DNA of 64,000 nucleotides from Rhodocyclaceae bacterium (GTDB lineage: Bacteria; Pseudomonadota; Gammaproteobacteria; Burkholderiales; Rhodocyclaceae). The stretch spans positions 1 through 64,000 of the forward strand of contig JAJVIJ010000048.1 in assembly GCA_022072095.1 (NCBI GenBank), given 5' to 3'. Position numbers and translations under genes: made by a program. The notes beneath the pieces were generated by a model. That model did not search any database and was not told the origin of the DNA. It saw only the letters and a list, made by a program, of their open reading frames with translations. Shown in pieces: positions 17,877-26,501 of the stretch. Position 1 is the stretch's first letter. Every line of letters starts with the position of its first letter.

Positions 17877-18905
17877 TTAGCCAACTGCCTGCTCCGAATA
17901 GCCGTTGGGGTTGGCCTGCTGCCAGCGCCAGGCGTCGCGGCACATCGCCGTCAAATCACGCTCGGCGCACCAGCCGAGCTCGCGTGCGGCCTTGGTCGCA
18001 TCGGCATAACAGGCCGCGACATCCCCCGGACGGCGCTCGATGATCCGGTAGGGCACTGGCCGACCCGTCACGCGCGCAAAGGCCTCGACCACCTCGAGCA
18101 CGCTGTAGCCGCGGCCCGTACCCAGATTCCATACGTGCAGGCCGACATGAGCCCCCAGATATTCCAGCGCGCGCGCGTGCCCGGCCACCAGATCCAGTAC
18201 GTGGATGTAGTCGCGCACACCGGTGCCATCGGGTGTCGGGTAATCGCCACCGAACACCGACAAGGTCGGCCTGCGGCCGACGGCGACCTGGGATATGAAC
18301 GGCATCAGGTTGTTCGGAATGCCGTTGGGGTCTTCACCGATCGATCCACTGGGATGCGCACCGACCGGGTTGAAGTAACGCAACAGTGCGATGCGCCATG
18401 AGGGCTCGGCCGCAGCCAGATCACGCAACATCTCCTCGATCATCAACTTGGTCCGACCATAGGGATTGGTCGCCGTCAACGGGAATGCCTCGGTGATCGG
18501 CACCGTCGCCGGATCGCCATAAACGGTCGCAGACGACGAAAACACCAGCGTCTGCACGCCATGCGCGCGCATCGTTTCCAACAACACCAGGGTCGACTGC
18601 AAGTTGTTGTCGTAGTAGCGCAGCGGCTGAGCAACGGATTCGCCGACCGCCTTGAGTCCGGCAAAATGCACGACACCGGTCGGGCGGTATCGGGCAAATA
18701 CAGCCTCGAGCCCGGCCCGATCCCGCAGGTCCAGCTGGACGAACGGGACGTCCCGTCCGACCAGACGACCGACACGCACGATGGCTTCGCGGTGGCTGTT
18801 CGACAGATTGTCGACGACGACGACATCATGGCCGCCAGCGATGAACTCGACGCAGGCATGCGAGCCGATGTAACCGGCACCGCCAGTAACCAATACGCGC
18901 TGCAC
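17877..18905 (-). CDS. galE: UDP-glucose 4-epimerase
   Basis: NAD-dependent extended SDR that interconverts UDP-glucose and UDP-galactose. The 342-residue product has the nucleotide motif TGGAGYIGSH, the catalytic SSSATVYG and YGRTK (Tyr-x3-Lys), RYFNPVGAHPSG and the GalE-type GTGVRDYIHVLDLVAGH. It lies 61 bases downstream of epsE in the same direction, so it probably supplies UDP-galactose to the exopolysaccharide made by this locus. Confidence 0.95.
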   Translation of the reverse strand: MQRVLVTGGAGYIGSHACVEFIAGGHDVVVVDNLSNSHREAIVRVGRLVGRDVPFVQLDLRDRAGLEAVFARYRPTGVVHFAGLKAVGESVAQPLRYYDNNLQSTLVLLETMRAHGVQTLVFSSSATVYGDPATVPITEAFPLTATNPYGRTKLMIEEMLRDLAAAEPSWRIALLRYFNPVGAHPSGSIGEDPNGIPNNLMPFISQVAVGRRPTLSVFGGDYPTPDGTGVRDYIHVLDLVAGHARALEYLGAHVGLHVWNLGTGRGYSVLEVVEAFARVTGRPVPYRIIERRPGDVAACYADATKAARELGWCAERDLTAMCRDAWRWQQANPNGYSEQAVG

Positions 18906-18966
18906 GGTCCGTGCCTCCCAGGTCGCGATGTGCCCGCGTCAGCGCAAAGGCTTCAGCGAAGCGCCC

Positions 18967-19788
18967 TCAAAACAGGCTCTCGCGCACATAGACCACGTCG
19001 TCGGCCTGGATCGGCTCGTCCAAGGAGGGCTCCAGCATCTGCACCTTGCCGTCGCTCCCCTTGCGATAGATGCGCAGACCCCGCTCGGTGCCGCGCAGCG
19101 TCACGCCACCACCCTGCGCCAGGGCATGTCGGACTGTCATGTCGCGCTCGAGCCGATAGGCGCCCGGACGCTGCGCCTCACCATGGATATAGAACAGCGG
19201 CGCGCGATGCACATAGATCAGATCACCGCCGAGAACAGCGACATTCTGCTCGAGCTTGCCCTGCTGGATCATCGCGGGCAGATCGACCTCGATCCGAGTC
19301 TGCTTGCCGTCGCGCATGCCGATCAGCGTCACCTGATCCGCGCCGGAAGCGGTGATGCCCCCGGCGATCGCCAGCGCGTCGGTCAGCCGGTAATTCGCGA
19401 TCTCGATCGGAAAACGTCCCGGCCGGTTCACCTGACCCAATACCGACACCTGCGAACCGGCGGCACGCACCAGCAGCATCGTGACCTGAGGCTGAGCAAC
19501 GAAGCCGCCGGCCTTCAGTTTCTCGGCAATCAGCTTTTCCGCAGCCGCCATCGACAGTCCGCCGACGGCGACGTTGCCGATCAGCGGAAACGTGATGCTG
19601 CCCGACTCGGACACGCGTACTTCGGTGGTCAGATCGGGAATCTGGAATACGCTGACACGCACGACATCACCGGGGCCCAGCAGGTAATCCGTCCCCGACT
19701 GCTGCTGTGCAGAAGCCACTCCCACACCCAATCCCAGCATCATGCAGAGCAGCCAGACCAGCCATTGCGCCGCGTGAGGTTTCTTCAT
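18967..19788 (-). CDS. epsE: EpsE-type polysaccharide export protein
   Basis: Outer-membrane/periplasmic export protein of the Wza family. The 273-residue protein has a signal peptide (WLLCMMLGLGVGVASA), a Poly_export domain (DYLLGPGDVVRVSVFQIPDLTTEVRVSESGSITFPLIGNV) and two SLBB-type repeats (GSQVSVLGQVNRPGRFPIE; FYIHGEAQRPGAYRLERDM). No lipobox is evident. It sits between epsD and galE; in PEP-CTERM bacteria such a protein is part of the exosortase-associated EPS cluster. Confidence 0.87.
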   Translation of the reverse strand: MKKPHAAQWLVWLLCMMLGLGVGVASAQQQSGTDYLLGPGDVVRVSVFQIPDLTTEVRVSESGSITFPLIGNVAVGGLSMAAAEKLIAEKLKAGGFVAQPQVTMLLVRAAGSQVSVLGQVNRPGRFPIEIANYRLTDALAIAGGITASGADQVTLIGMRDGKQTRIEVDLPAMIQQGKLEQNVAVLGGDLIYVHRAPLFYIHGEAQRPGAYRLERDMTVRHALAQGGGVTLRGTERGLRIYRKGSDGKVQMLEPSLDEPIQADDVVYVRESLF

Positions 19789-19851
19789 GCCTATCCCTTT
19801 CCTATCCGGCGACGCGATCTCGATGCGGTCGCGCCAACGATGTCGAGTGGA

Positions 19852-20823
19852 TCACTTGATCCCCGACAGTCCCTTTTCGATGCTCGAATCGAGCTTGGAT
19901 CCATCGCCGGCTGGCGGGGTCGATACGCCCCCCGATTGCGCCGGCGAGGCCTGCGCGGGCGATGCAGCAGGCGCGGTGAATTCGCCCATGTACTCGACCT
20001 TGGTGGCCTCGCGCAAACGTTTCAGTTCATCGGTACGCAGTTTCGCCCGCTTCTGATTGAGCAGGTACTGATCGATGAGCGGCTTGGCGGCCTGCTCGTC
20101 CAATGGCTGGCTGCGCGATGCCGCAAGCTGCACGATGGAAACGGTGTTCTGACTGCGGATGACGGCGATTTGCCCATCCTTCATCTTGTGGAATTGCGGC
20201 AACACCTCGAGCGGGATCGATTCGGCAGGCCTCGTCACGGTGTTTGCGTTGTAGCGAATGTTTTCGGCCTTGAGCCAGTCCACGACCTCCGAGATGGACT
20301 TCGCCTTGCCGATCACCTCGCTCAACTTCCGGGCCTGATCCTGCGTCGGCTGCAATATCAGCTCATTGATGTTGTAAATCCGCCGTTCTGAAAACAGCTC
20401 GGGATGCTTGGCGTAAAACTCCTTGGCCTCGTCAGCCGTCGGCGGAGGAGCTGCACTCAACACCTGATCCAGATAGGCACGCGCCAGGAGCTCGCGCTTT
20501 GCCGCCTCGATCGACTGCATGACCTTTGGGTCACGGTCGAGCTTTTTCTCGGCTGCCTGCTGCACCAGCAGTTCCTGATCGATCAGACCCTCCAAGATCT
20601 GCCGGCTCGCCGCCTTGCTCTGCTCCGGAGTCAAGGGCTGGCGCGTACGCTCCAGCACATTGTTGATCTGATGAACCGAAATCTCCTCCTTGCCGACTTT
20701 CGCCGCGACCTGGGTGGCCGGCTTCTTGTCGCCGTCCCCTTTTCCGCAAGCGATCAGAAACAAGGGGGCAACTGCCAACAGCGCGGCTCGGACTATGCGA
20801 TCAGGATAAACGTGCTTTGTCAT
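19852..20823 (-). CDS. epsD: EpsD-type peptidyl-prolyl isomerase lipoprotein
   Basis: Protein of 323 residues with a lipoprotein signal (LLAVAPLFLIACGKGDGDKKP; lipobox LIAC), a SurA-like N-terminal part (ISVHQINNVLERTRQPLT, EGLIDQELLVQQAAEKKLDRD) and a degenerate parvulin-type region. This is the EpsD family found with exosortase-linked EPS biosynthesis, thought to help fold or assemble export components. The C-terminus is Pro/Ala/Ser-rich. Confidence 0.85.
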   Translation of the reverse strand: MTKHVYPDRIVRAALLAVAPLFLIACGKGDGDKKPATQVAAKVGKEEISVHQINNVLERTRQPLTPEQSKAASRQILEGLIDQELLVQQAAEKKLDRDPKVMQSIEAAKRELLARAYLDQVLSAAPPPTADEAKEFYAKHPELFSERRIYNINELILQPTQDQARKLSEVIGKAKSISEVVDWLKAENIRYNANTVTRPAESIPLEVLPQFHKMKDGQIAVIRSQNTVSIVQLAASRSQPLDEQAAKPLIDQYLLNQKRAKLRTDELKRLREATKVEYMGEFTAPAASPAQASPAQSGGVSTPPAGDGSKLDSSIEKGLSGIK

Positions 20824-20897
20824 GGATATCTATTTCAAAGTGATGATCAACTCGATCAAGTTGCGGCTGCGAAGGCGGGTGACGAAAAACCTCGCGG

Positions 20898-20903
20898 ATT
20901 ATA
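20898..20903 (-). promoter_or_regulatory. Candidate -10 element upstream of epsD
   Basis: On the minus strand the hexamer reads TATAAT, about 75 bases before the epsD ATG, in a short AT-rich patch between epsL and epsD. No good -35 box at 16-18 bp. It suggests epsD-epsE-galE may have a promoter separate from epsL. Confidence 0.4.
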
Positions 20904-20973
20904 GGCATGTTGTATTACGGCGGCCTTGTCGGAACATTGATCGGTCTGCGTTCCGATCACCCAAAACAACCGC

Positions 20974-22206
20974 CTAAAACACGACCTGGGCGCTGCCGAA
21001 CAGCGTCGTGGCCTGATAAGCAAGCCCGTCAGCGCTCGAAACCCTCTCGTCCTGGGACAGCGACAAACGCAGCGTGGTCGAACGCAGCGGTGCGTACACA
21101 ATACTGGCGGAATACAGATTGGTCGCATCGCGCCGCACCGGTATGGCCAAGGGCAGCGCGAAAAAACCCGGGTCGCCGAGAAAATAGCGTAACCGACGCT
21201 CAAAGCTCGCCTCGATCTGGGTCTTGCCGCTGATCACCCATCGCGGCGCGACACTCAGCGCCTTGGTGACATCGTAGCTGCTGAACAATTGCTCATCGGC
21301 GACGAGCTCCCGCCGCGCCGTGGTGGTCACGCTCCAGCCACCTCGTAGCACCCAGGTCCACGCCAGTCGCGCGCTCGGCCCGCTGAAATCGCGGGCCGAC
21401 AGGTTGGGGTACGAGCGCCGGACATGTGCGAGCCGCGCCTCGACACGGCTCAAGCCGTCATAGGGATGCGTGAACGTGAGCTCGGTTTCTTCCTGTTCGA
21501 AGCGTGTATCGGCGGTTGCAAACGGACCGATCGCCCGGTTCGGGTAACTGCCGTCACGGTTACGCAGCGTCAGGCCCAGGACGCCACCCCAGGGTGCCCG
21601 GTATTGGATCCCGCCCTCATGCGTGACCGACTTGGCATCCAAGGAGCGGCGTGCGGCGGTTGAGTTGCTCGTCTCGGACGCCGAGACACCGGCAAGCAGC
21701 CACCATCGAGAATCGACCCGATAGTTCACGAACAGCGAGCGCGGCCGCCGCGTCTCCAGATTGCGCGTCGGCGAACGAAAATCGCCGAATGATGTGAGCG
21801 CCTTGTCTCGCGACCAACGTCCCTTGATCTGCCAGTCATTGCCGATCTCGCCATCCCAGTTCAAACGGTAGGCATTGACGTCGTAGTTGAGAAAATCGAA
21901 TCGCCGGTAGCGGACCAGCGTACGCGTCGCGTCACCAAACAAGCGCTGCCGACCGATACGCTTGTCGACCAGAATACCGACCGTGGTCACGGTGCTGAAG
22001 TCGTCCTTGTCGCTGCGGCCGATGACCGCATTGGGGTCAACCGTGGGCGCCAGCCGGAACACATTGCTGTCGTGCGTGAGGTTTTGCGCCGCAAGAAAAT
22101 TGAACACATCACCCTCGTCGGCGACGGCATCACTCATCCGACATATCAGCCCGAGGCATGCGATCAGGCCGGCGGCGAACCGGTGCTTCGGGCTAGTCAC
22201 GGCCAT
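20974..22206 (-). CDS. epsL: EpsL-type outer-membrane beta-barrel protein
   Basis: Protein of 410 residues with a signal peptide (GLIACLGLICRMSDAVADE) and a body of alternating aromatic/charged strands ending in Phe (GSAQVVF), the sign of an outer-membrane beta barrel. The mature N-terminus LAAQNLTHDSNVFRLAP matches the exosortase-associated EpsL family, believed to form the outer-membrane part of the EPS exporter. It starts 253 bases from the divergent sugar transferase. Confidence 0.83.
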   Translation of the reverse strand: MAVTSPKHRFAAGLIACLGLICRMSDAVADEGDVFNFLAAQNLTHDSNVFRLAPTVDPNAVIGRSDKDDFSTVTTVGILVDKRIGRQRLFGDATRTLVRYRRFDFLNYDVNAYRLNWDGEIGNDWQIKGRWSRDKALTSFGDFRSPTRNLETRRPRSLFVNYRVDSRWWLLAGVSASETSNSTAARRSLDAKSVTHEGGIQYRAPWGGVLGLTLRNRDGSYPNRAIGPFATADTRFEQEETELTFTHPYDGLSRVEARLAHVRRSYPNLSARDFSGPSARLAWTWVLRGGWSVTTTARRELVADEQLFSSYDVTKALSVAPRWVISGKTQIEASFERRLRYFLGDPGFFALPLAIPVRRDATNLYSASIVYAPLRSTTLRLSLSQDERVSSADGLAYQATTLFGSAQVVF

Positions 22207-22422
22207 AAGGGCAATGGGGCAATGAAACTGAAACGATGAGTGATTGACTGAGGATGGCAGGAGTCCGAGCTAAACCGGATGGTACGTTCCTGCAGGCAGC
22301 GAAATCGCTTTCCCAGTAGGCATGGCCCGCCAATGCTAGCAGAAAGAACGCGGTGACAGTGTGACAGCCGATCATCCTGCCGATCGTGGCGTTTGTCGGG
22401 GCAAATCGTCACAGTTCGTTTT

Positions 22423-22428
22423 TATAAT
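22423..22428 (+). promoter_or_regulatory. -10 element for the EPS sugar transferase gene
   Basis: A consensus TATAAT, in an AT-rich patch, about 32 bases upstream of the ATG at 22460. The -35 region is poor, so an activator is likely. A TGTCGGGGCAAATCGTCACA stretch (22394-22413) just upstream loosely resembles the PEP-CTERM box but without sigma-54 spacing. Confidence 0.5.
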
Positions 22429-22459
22429 GTAGTCTGTCGCCCTGAATTATCTTGTCATC

Positions 22460-23854
22460 ATGATGGAAGCCTTGAGCCCTCCCAATCAACTACTCAAATC
22501 CAGTCTGTCCCTGAACTCCCTGGTCGGGATACTGCTGGACCCCCTGGTGATCGTGGCCGGTCTGCTGGTGAGCGTCTGGTGGCTGGATGACCAGTTCGAC
22601 CCGCCTTATGTAATCCTCGGCCTGATCGTGTTTTCATTGTCATTTCCCGGGACACCGCACTTCAATGCTCCGCGCGCGCGCACCGTCGTGCGCGAAACGG
22701 TGCTGCACTGGCTGATCCTGAGCGCCATTCTGCTGCTGTTCGGCTGGGCCAGTGGCTATCTGCGCGAATTTCCGGAAGGCGTGCTGCAAACCTGGTTCGT
22801 CGTCACCGCGTTTGCGCTGCCCATCGCACATCTGGGCGCTCGCTGGGGACTTCCGCGCATGCTGGTGCAGCAGGGTCTTCGCCGGCGCGCCGTCATCGTC
22901 GGCATGAACGAGATCGGGCTGCAGCTCGCCGAACGCGTGCGCGCCAACCCCTACTTGGGCGTACAGCTGGTCGGTTTTATCGACGATCGCGCGCGCGCGC
23001 GCATCGGCCACGCGACGGAGCGCCTAATCGGACGACTTGAAGAACTGGCCGAGATCGCCAAACACGAACACATCGATCTGATCTACGTTTCGCTGCCGAT
23101 GGCCTCGCAGCCACGGATATTGAAAATCCTCGATGACCTGCGCGACACCACGGTATCGACCTACTTCGTGCCGGACATCTTTCTGACCGATCTGATCCAG
23201 GGCCGCATGGACGAGGTCGGCGGCATCCCCGTCGTCGCGGTCTGCGAAACACCCTTCGTCGGGGCCAGCGGCCTGATCAAGCGCGGCAGTGACATTGTGC
23301 TGTCTTTACTGATCCTGACGCTGATCTCGCCGCTCCTAGCAGCGATCGCGCTCGGGGTGAAGATGAGCTCGCCGGGGCCGATCATTTTCAAACAGCGGCG
23401 TTACGGCCTGGACGGCAAGGAAATCATCGTCTACAAATTCCGTTCGATGACAGTCATGGAGGATGGCGGCGATATCCGCCAGGCCCGCCGTGACGACCAG
23501 CGCATCACGCGGTTCGGCGCGTTTCTGCGTCGCAGCTCGCTTGACGAACTGCCGCAGTTCGTCAATGTATTGCAGGGCAGGATGAGCATTGTCGGTCCGC
23601 GCCCGCACGCCGTCGCCCACAACGAGCTGTACCGAAAACTGATCAAGGGCTACATGGTCCGCCACAAGGTCAAGCCCGGCATCACCGGCTGGGCGCAGGT
23701 CAACGGCTATCGCGGCGAAACCGAGACCGTCGAAAAAATGGAAAAGCGCATCGAATTCGACCTGGAATACCTGCGCAAATGGTCGCTCGCCTTCGACCTG
23801 TGGATCATCGCAAAAACCGTGTGGGTGGTCTTTAGCGACCGCAACGCGTACTGA
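22460..23854 (+). CDS. Undecaprenyl-phosphate glucose/galactose phosphotransferase
   Basis: Initiates exopolysaccharide repeat-unit assembly by moving a sugar-1-phosphate from UDP-sugar to undecaprenyl phosphate. The 464-residue protein has four or five N-terminal helices, a CoA_binding_3-like Rossmann domain (RRRAVIVGMNEIGLQLAERV), one helix (SDIVLSLLILTLISPLLAAIAL) and the catalytic sugar-transferase domain (SSPGPIIFKQRRYGLDG; YKFRSM; FLRRSSLDELPQFVNVLQGRMSIVGPRPH). The usual WcaJ/EpsB layout. It is divergent from epsL. Confidence 0.92.
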   Translation: MMEALSPPNQLLKSSLSLNSLVGILLDPLVIVAGLLVSVWWLDDQFDPPYVILGLIVFSLSFPGTPHFNAPRARTVVRETVLHWLILSAILLLFGWASGYLREFPEGVLQTWFVVTAFALPIAHLGARWGLPRMLVQQGLRRRAVIVGMNEIGLQLAERVRANPYLGVQLVGFIDDRARARIGHATERLIGRLEELAEIAKHEHIDLIYVSLPMASQPRILKILDDLRDTTVSTYFVPDIFLTDLIQGRMDEVGGIPVVAVCETPFVGASGLIKRGSDIVLSLLILTLISPLLAAIALGVKMSSPGPIIFKQRRYGLDGKEIIVYKFRSMTVMEDGGDIRQARRDDQRITRFGAFLRRSSLDELPQFVNVLQGRMSIVGPRPHAVAHNELYRKLIKGYMVRHKVKPGITGWAQVNGYRGETETVEKMEKRIEFDLEYLRKWSLAFDLWIIAKTVWVVFSDRNAY

Positions 23855-23909
23855 CCGCTCGCATTGCGGACCGACGTCCCATATAGAGGGAGGGAGAGAG
23901 GGAGCTGGA

Positions 23910-23934
23910 GGGCGCCTCGTCTCTCGAGGCGCCC
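23910..23934. terminator. Hairpin between convergent EPS and cohesin genes
   Basis: Perfect 10-bp inverted repeat (GGGCGCCTCG / CGAGGCGCCC) with a 5-base loop. On the minus strand it is followed by a C/T-rich tract, so it could terminate the leftward cohesin operon; a polypurine run (23884-23909) lies on its plus-strand 5' side. It lacks a true U-run, so the call is tentative. Confidence 0.5.
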
Positions 23935-24023
23935 TGGGCCTGCAATCTGGGCCGGCAGGTTCCGCCTTCCGCAAGGCCATCGCCCCAATATGGCGACCCA
24001 TCCGGGGGCTTCGCGCTACAGCC

Positions 24024-24050
24024 CCCCCGGGGTAATACAGTCCCCGGGGG
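24024..24050. terminator. Second hairpin downstream of the cohesin-like gene
   Basis: CCCCCGGGG / CCCCGGGGG, a 9-bp perfect inverted repeat around the loop TAATACAGT, 15 bases beyond the stop of the cohesin-like gene. Very stable, but without a U-run. Together with the hairpin at 23910 it probably separates the two convergent units. Confidence 0.45.
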
Positions 24051-24064
24051 TAAACATCGCCCGC

Positions 24065-24628
24065 TCAGACGATCTTGCGCCGAGTTCCCCACCATGCCGC
24101 CACGCCCGCCAAGGCGACCAGTGGTAGTGTGCCCGGCAGCGGCACCTGCGTGGGAATGATGACCTGATTATTGAAGCCTTTCACGTCCTGGCCCGGCCCC
24201 CAGATCAGGCCGAAGCTGAGCTGACCGTCTGCCGTTGCCAGAAACTCGAGGTCGGCCAGATGCACCGTGTCACCTGGCTGCAGGACATCGAGGTCGGCAT
24301 CGGCCAACAAAGACAGCTCGGCCAGATCGACGACGCCGGATGACTCCGAGGAATCCTGCAGCGATTCGAACAACGACGGGTCGCCCAGCAAACCGCCGAA
24401 CAAGGTCTGCGTCCAGGACAGAAGGCCGGCGGAGAAGCCGACGTCCAGATCGTAGGCCGACACGATCTGGCCACCGAGATCGGTCACGTCCACCGAAACG
24501 GTGACGGTTTGGCCCGTGGTCACATTCGTCACCGACGGCGTCAATTGCACCGCGGGCAGCGCCCAGACCGGCGCCGACAGGCTGGAAGCGATCGCCAGAC
24601 CAATCAACTTGCGAGTAGTGTCATTCAT
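24065..24628 (-). CDS. Cohesin-like domain protein with PEP-CTERM-like tail
   Basis: Protein of 187 residues: signal peptide (IGLAIASSLSAPVWA), a cohesin-type beta sandwich of about 125 residues (VTNVTTGQTVTVSVDVTDLG, then SAYDLDVGFSAGLL, typical of cohesins), and a C-terminal VPLPGTL + helix (PLVALAGVAAWW) + basic end (GTRRKIV). The tail is the VPLP variant of the PEP-CTERM signal. Cohesins bind dockerins; the gene 27 bases upstream in the same operon ends in a dockerin-type repeat pair. Inferred role: a surface-sorted receptor for that protein. Confidence 0.82.
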   Translation of the reverse strand: MNDTTRKLIGLAIASSLSAPVWALPAVQLTPSVTNVTTGQTVTVSVDVTDLGGQIVSAYDLDVGFSAGLLSWTQTLFGGLLGDPSLFESLQDSSESSGVVDLAELSLLADADLDVLQPGDTVHLADLEFLATADGQLSFGLIWGPGQDVKGFNNQVIIPTQVPLPGTLPLVALAGVAAWWGTRRKIV

Positions 24629-24655
24629 TGCCAGAGCCCTCTTCGTAGGTATGCA

Positions 24656-26479
24656 TTACTGCGTTGCACAATTGGTCCGGGTGCATTTCAGCACGCAGGC
24701 ACGGCCATCGTTGACCGTGATCAGCCCATCGTTATCGATATCGCGCGGATCGCCCGACTGGACGCGGGTGCCACGGGCGGCGAAGATCGCGTTCACATCG
24801 TTGCGATCGACATCGCCATCGCCATCGATATCGCAAACGAGCTGGCCGATACTGGTGACGGTGACGTCCTGCACGATCGGCGACTGATTCTGCGTATTGG
24901 CAGTAAGCCGCACCCTGACCTGGATGTAACGTCCGAGCTGATTGAAATCGACCCCGTTCGCGACCGGCGTGTAGGCCAACAGCGGCAGACCGGCTTCGGT
25001 GTCTGCAGTGCGGACTTCAGCGATCACGTTGGCCCCGGTCGGCACCGTCGCGCTCCACGACACCTTGCCCCACTTCGTGCCGGCCGTGCCACCATCCTGG
25101 ATCACGGTCCAGGTGCCGGTACCGGTGGTGATCGTGCGCGCCGCCGAGCCGGAGGCGTCCGAATAGGTGTAAGGCGACAGGCCCGAATTCAGCACACCGA
25201 GCGCGGTACCGTCGGTGCCCTTGAACTTGGAAATCTTGCTCGCGCCCAGATGCACCTGCCAAACATCGTTGTTGGCATCCGGCATGATGCCGCGCGAATC
25301 CGAGGCGGTGCCGGACTGCGCCGGCTTGTCCCAGATCACCGAGCCATCGGCGGGGCGAAACTTGACGACGCCACCGCTACTCTTGCTGACCACGATGTTG
25401 CCTTCACCATCGACGTTGACGCCCAGCGACGAATAAAAGACGTCCGCAGGCGACGAGAACGTATTCGTCACCGAATTGAACTCGGTATAACTGTTGCCGG
25501 AACCACCGAGGTATACGCGCGTCGTGTTATCCGCCGCGCGTCCCAGCGCGATGCCGTAATTGCTCGGTCCGTCGAAATGCGAAACGGTGTAGGGACCGCC
25601 ATTGCTCTGCGTGTTGGTTATTTTTCCCAAGCGGCCGGACAGGGACGCGCTCCACAGCACACCATCGCGATCGATCAGGCAGCCGTAGGGCGACCAGGTC
25701 ACCGCGACCGGGCCGGCTAGCGTATGACCGTCGGTGGCGCTGACTTTGTAGTATGCACCCCCGCTATACAGGCCGACCCAGAGATTGCCGTCGGTGCCGA
25801 TACACAGCGACCGCCCGAGCTGCCCGGGCTTCAGCGGAAAACCCGTCGTGCCATCGGGCACGCGCACCGCCCAGGCGATGCGTTCGTCCTTGATCTCGCT
25901 GTCGTCGATGACGCCGTTGCTGTTGGTGTCGATCAGGTCCAGCATCTCCGAAGCCTGGATCGCACCGTCGTTGTTTGCGTCCTGAGACGTGTCCATGATG
26001 CCGTTGGAGTTGCGGTCGACGAAGCCGTCGGCGAGGATTTTGAAAAGGAGCGCCGGCCTGCCGTCGAAATGCCGGTTGAGCACATAGGCATTGCCGTTGA
26101 TATCGACCGCGGTACGCGAAGGCGCCGGACCGCTCCAGGCGTCGTGGTTGCCGGTGCTGTTCACGCCGGTGTTGAACCAGGTGTGGTAACGGGCAACCTC
26201 ACGGCCCGGCGAGGCGCCGCTTTGCGTCGTATCGAATTTGGACAAGGTGTCCTCACCCGCATTGGCGATCCACAACACCGGGAAGGTCGTGCCGGTCACA
26301 TTGAGCTGCAGCTGGTTGTTGTTCGGGGCCGCATGGTTGACACCATCCAGAACGCCGACGTCGAACTGCGCATCCAGCGTGTAAGTGGTGCTGCCGGCAA
26401 GGGCCGGCGCAGCCATGACCCCGATCGACAGCGCAATCGGCGTAAGCCTGAGCAAGGGTGCCCGACTGAAATTGTTCAT
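24656..26479 (-). CDS. Secreted beta-propeller-like protein with C-terminal dockerin
   Basis: Protein of 607 residues: signal peptide (to about PALAGS), a long NHL/propeller-like region (residues about 60-430; LWIANAGEDTLSKFD, GNAYVLNRHFDG, GTDGNLWVGLYSGG), an insert with three tandem EF-hand-like loops (155-193), a beta-rich region, and from residue 549 a dockerin type I pair (DIDGDGDVDRND and DIDNDGLITVND) ending with three cysteines. It has no PEP-CTERM tail of its own. The start is the ATG at 26479 after AGGAGAACGC. Probably displayed by binding the neighbouring cohesin-like protein. Confidence 0.82.
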   Translation of the reverse strand: MNNFSRAPLLRLTPIALSIGVMAAPALAGSTTYTLDAQFDVGVLDGVNHAAPNNNQLQLNVTGTTFPVLWIANAGEDTLSKFDTTQSGASPGREVARYHTWFNTGVNSTGNHDAWSGPAPSRTAVDINGNAYVLNRHFDGRPALLFKILADGFVDRNSNGIMDTSQDANNDGAIQASEMLDLIDTNSNGVIDDSEIKDERIAWAVRVPDGTTGFPLKPGQLGRSLCIGTDGNLWVGLYSGGAYYKVSATDGHTLAGPVAVTWSPYGCLIDRDGVLWSASLSGRLGKITNTQSNGGPYTVSHFDGPSNYGIALGRAADNTTRVYLGGSGNSYTEFNSVTNTFSSPADVFYSSLGVNVDGEGNIVVSKSSGGVVKFRPADGSVIWDKPAQSGTASDSRGIMPDANNDVWQVHLGASKISKFKGTDGTALGVLNSGLSPYTYSDASGSAARTITTGTGTWTVIQDGGTAGTKWGKVSWSATVPTGANVIAEVRTADTEAGLPLLAYTPVANGVDFNQLGRYIQVRVRLTANTQNQSPIVQDVTVTSIGQLVCDIDGDGDVDRNDVNAIFAARGTRVQSGDPRDIDNDGLITVNDGRACVLKCTRTNCATQ

Positions 26480-26501
26480 GATGCGTTCTCCTGTGCGCGG
26501 G

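Noticed and set aside
22394-22413. A fourth copy of the PEP-CTERM box ahead of the EPS sugar transferase
   Set aside because: Only TGTCGG and a displaced TCACA match, and there is no sigma-54 element at the right spacing; the nearby TATAAT argues for a different sigma factor.
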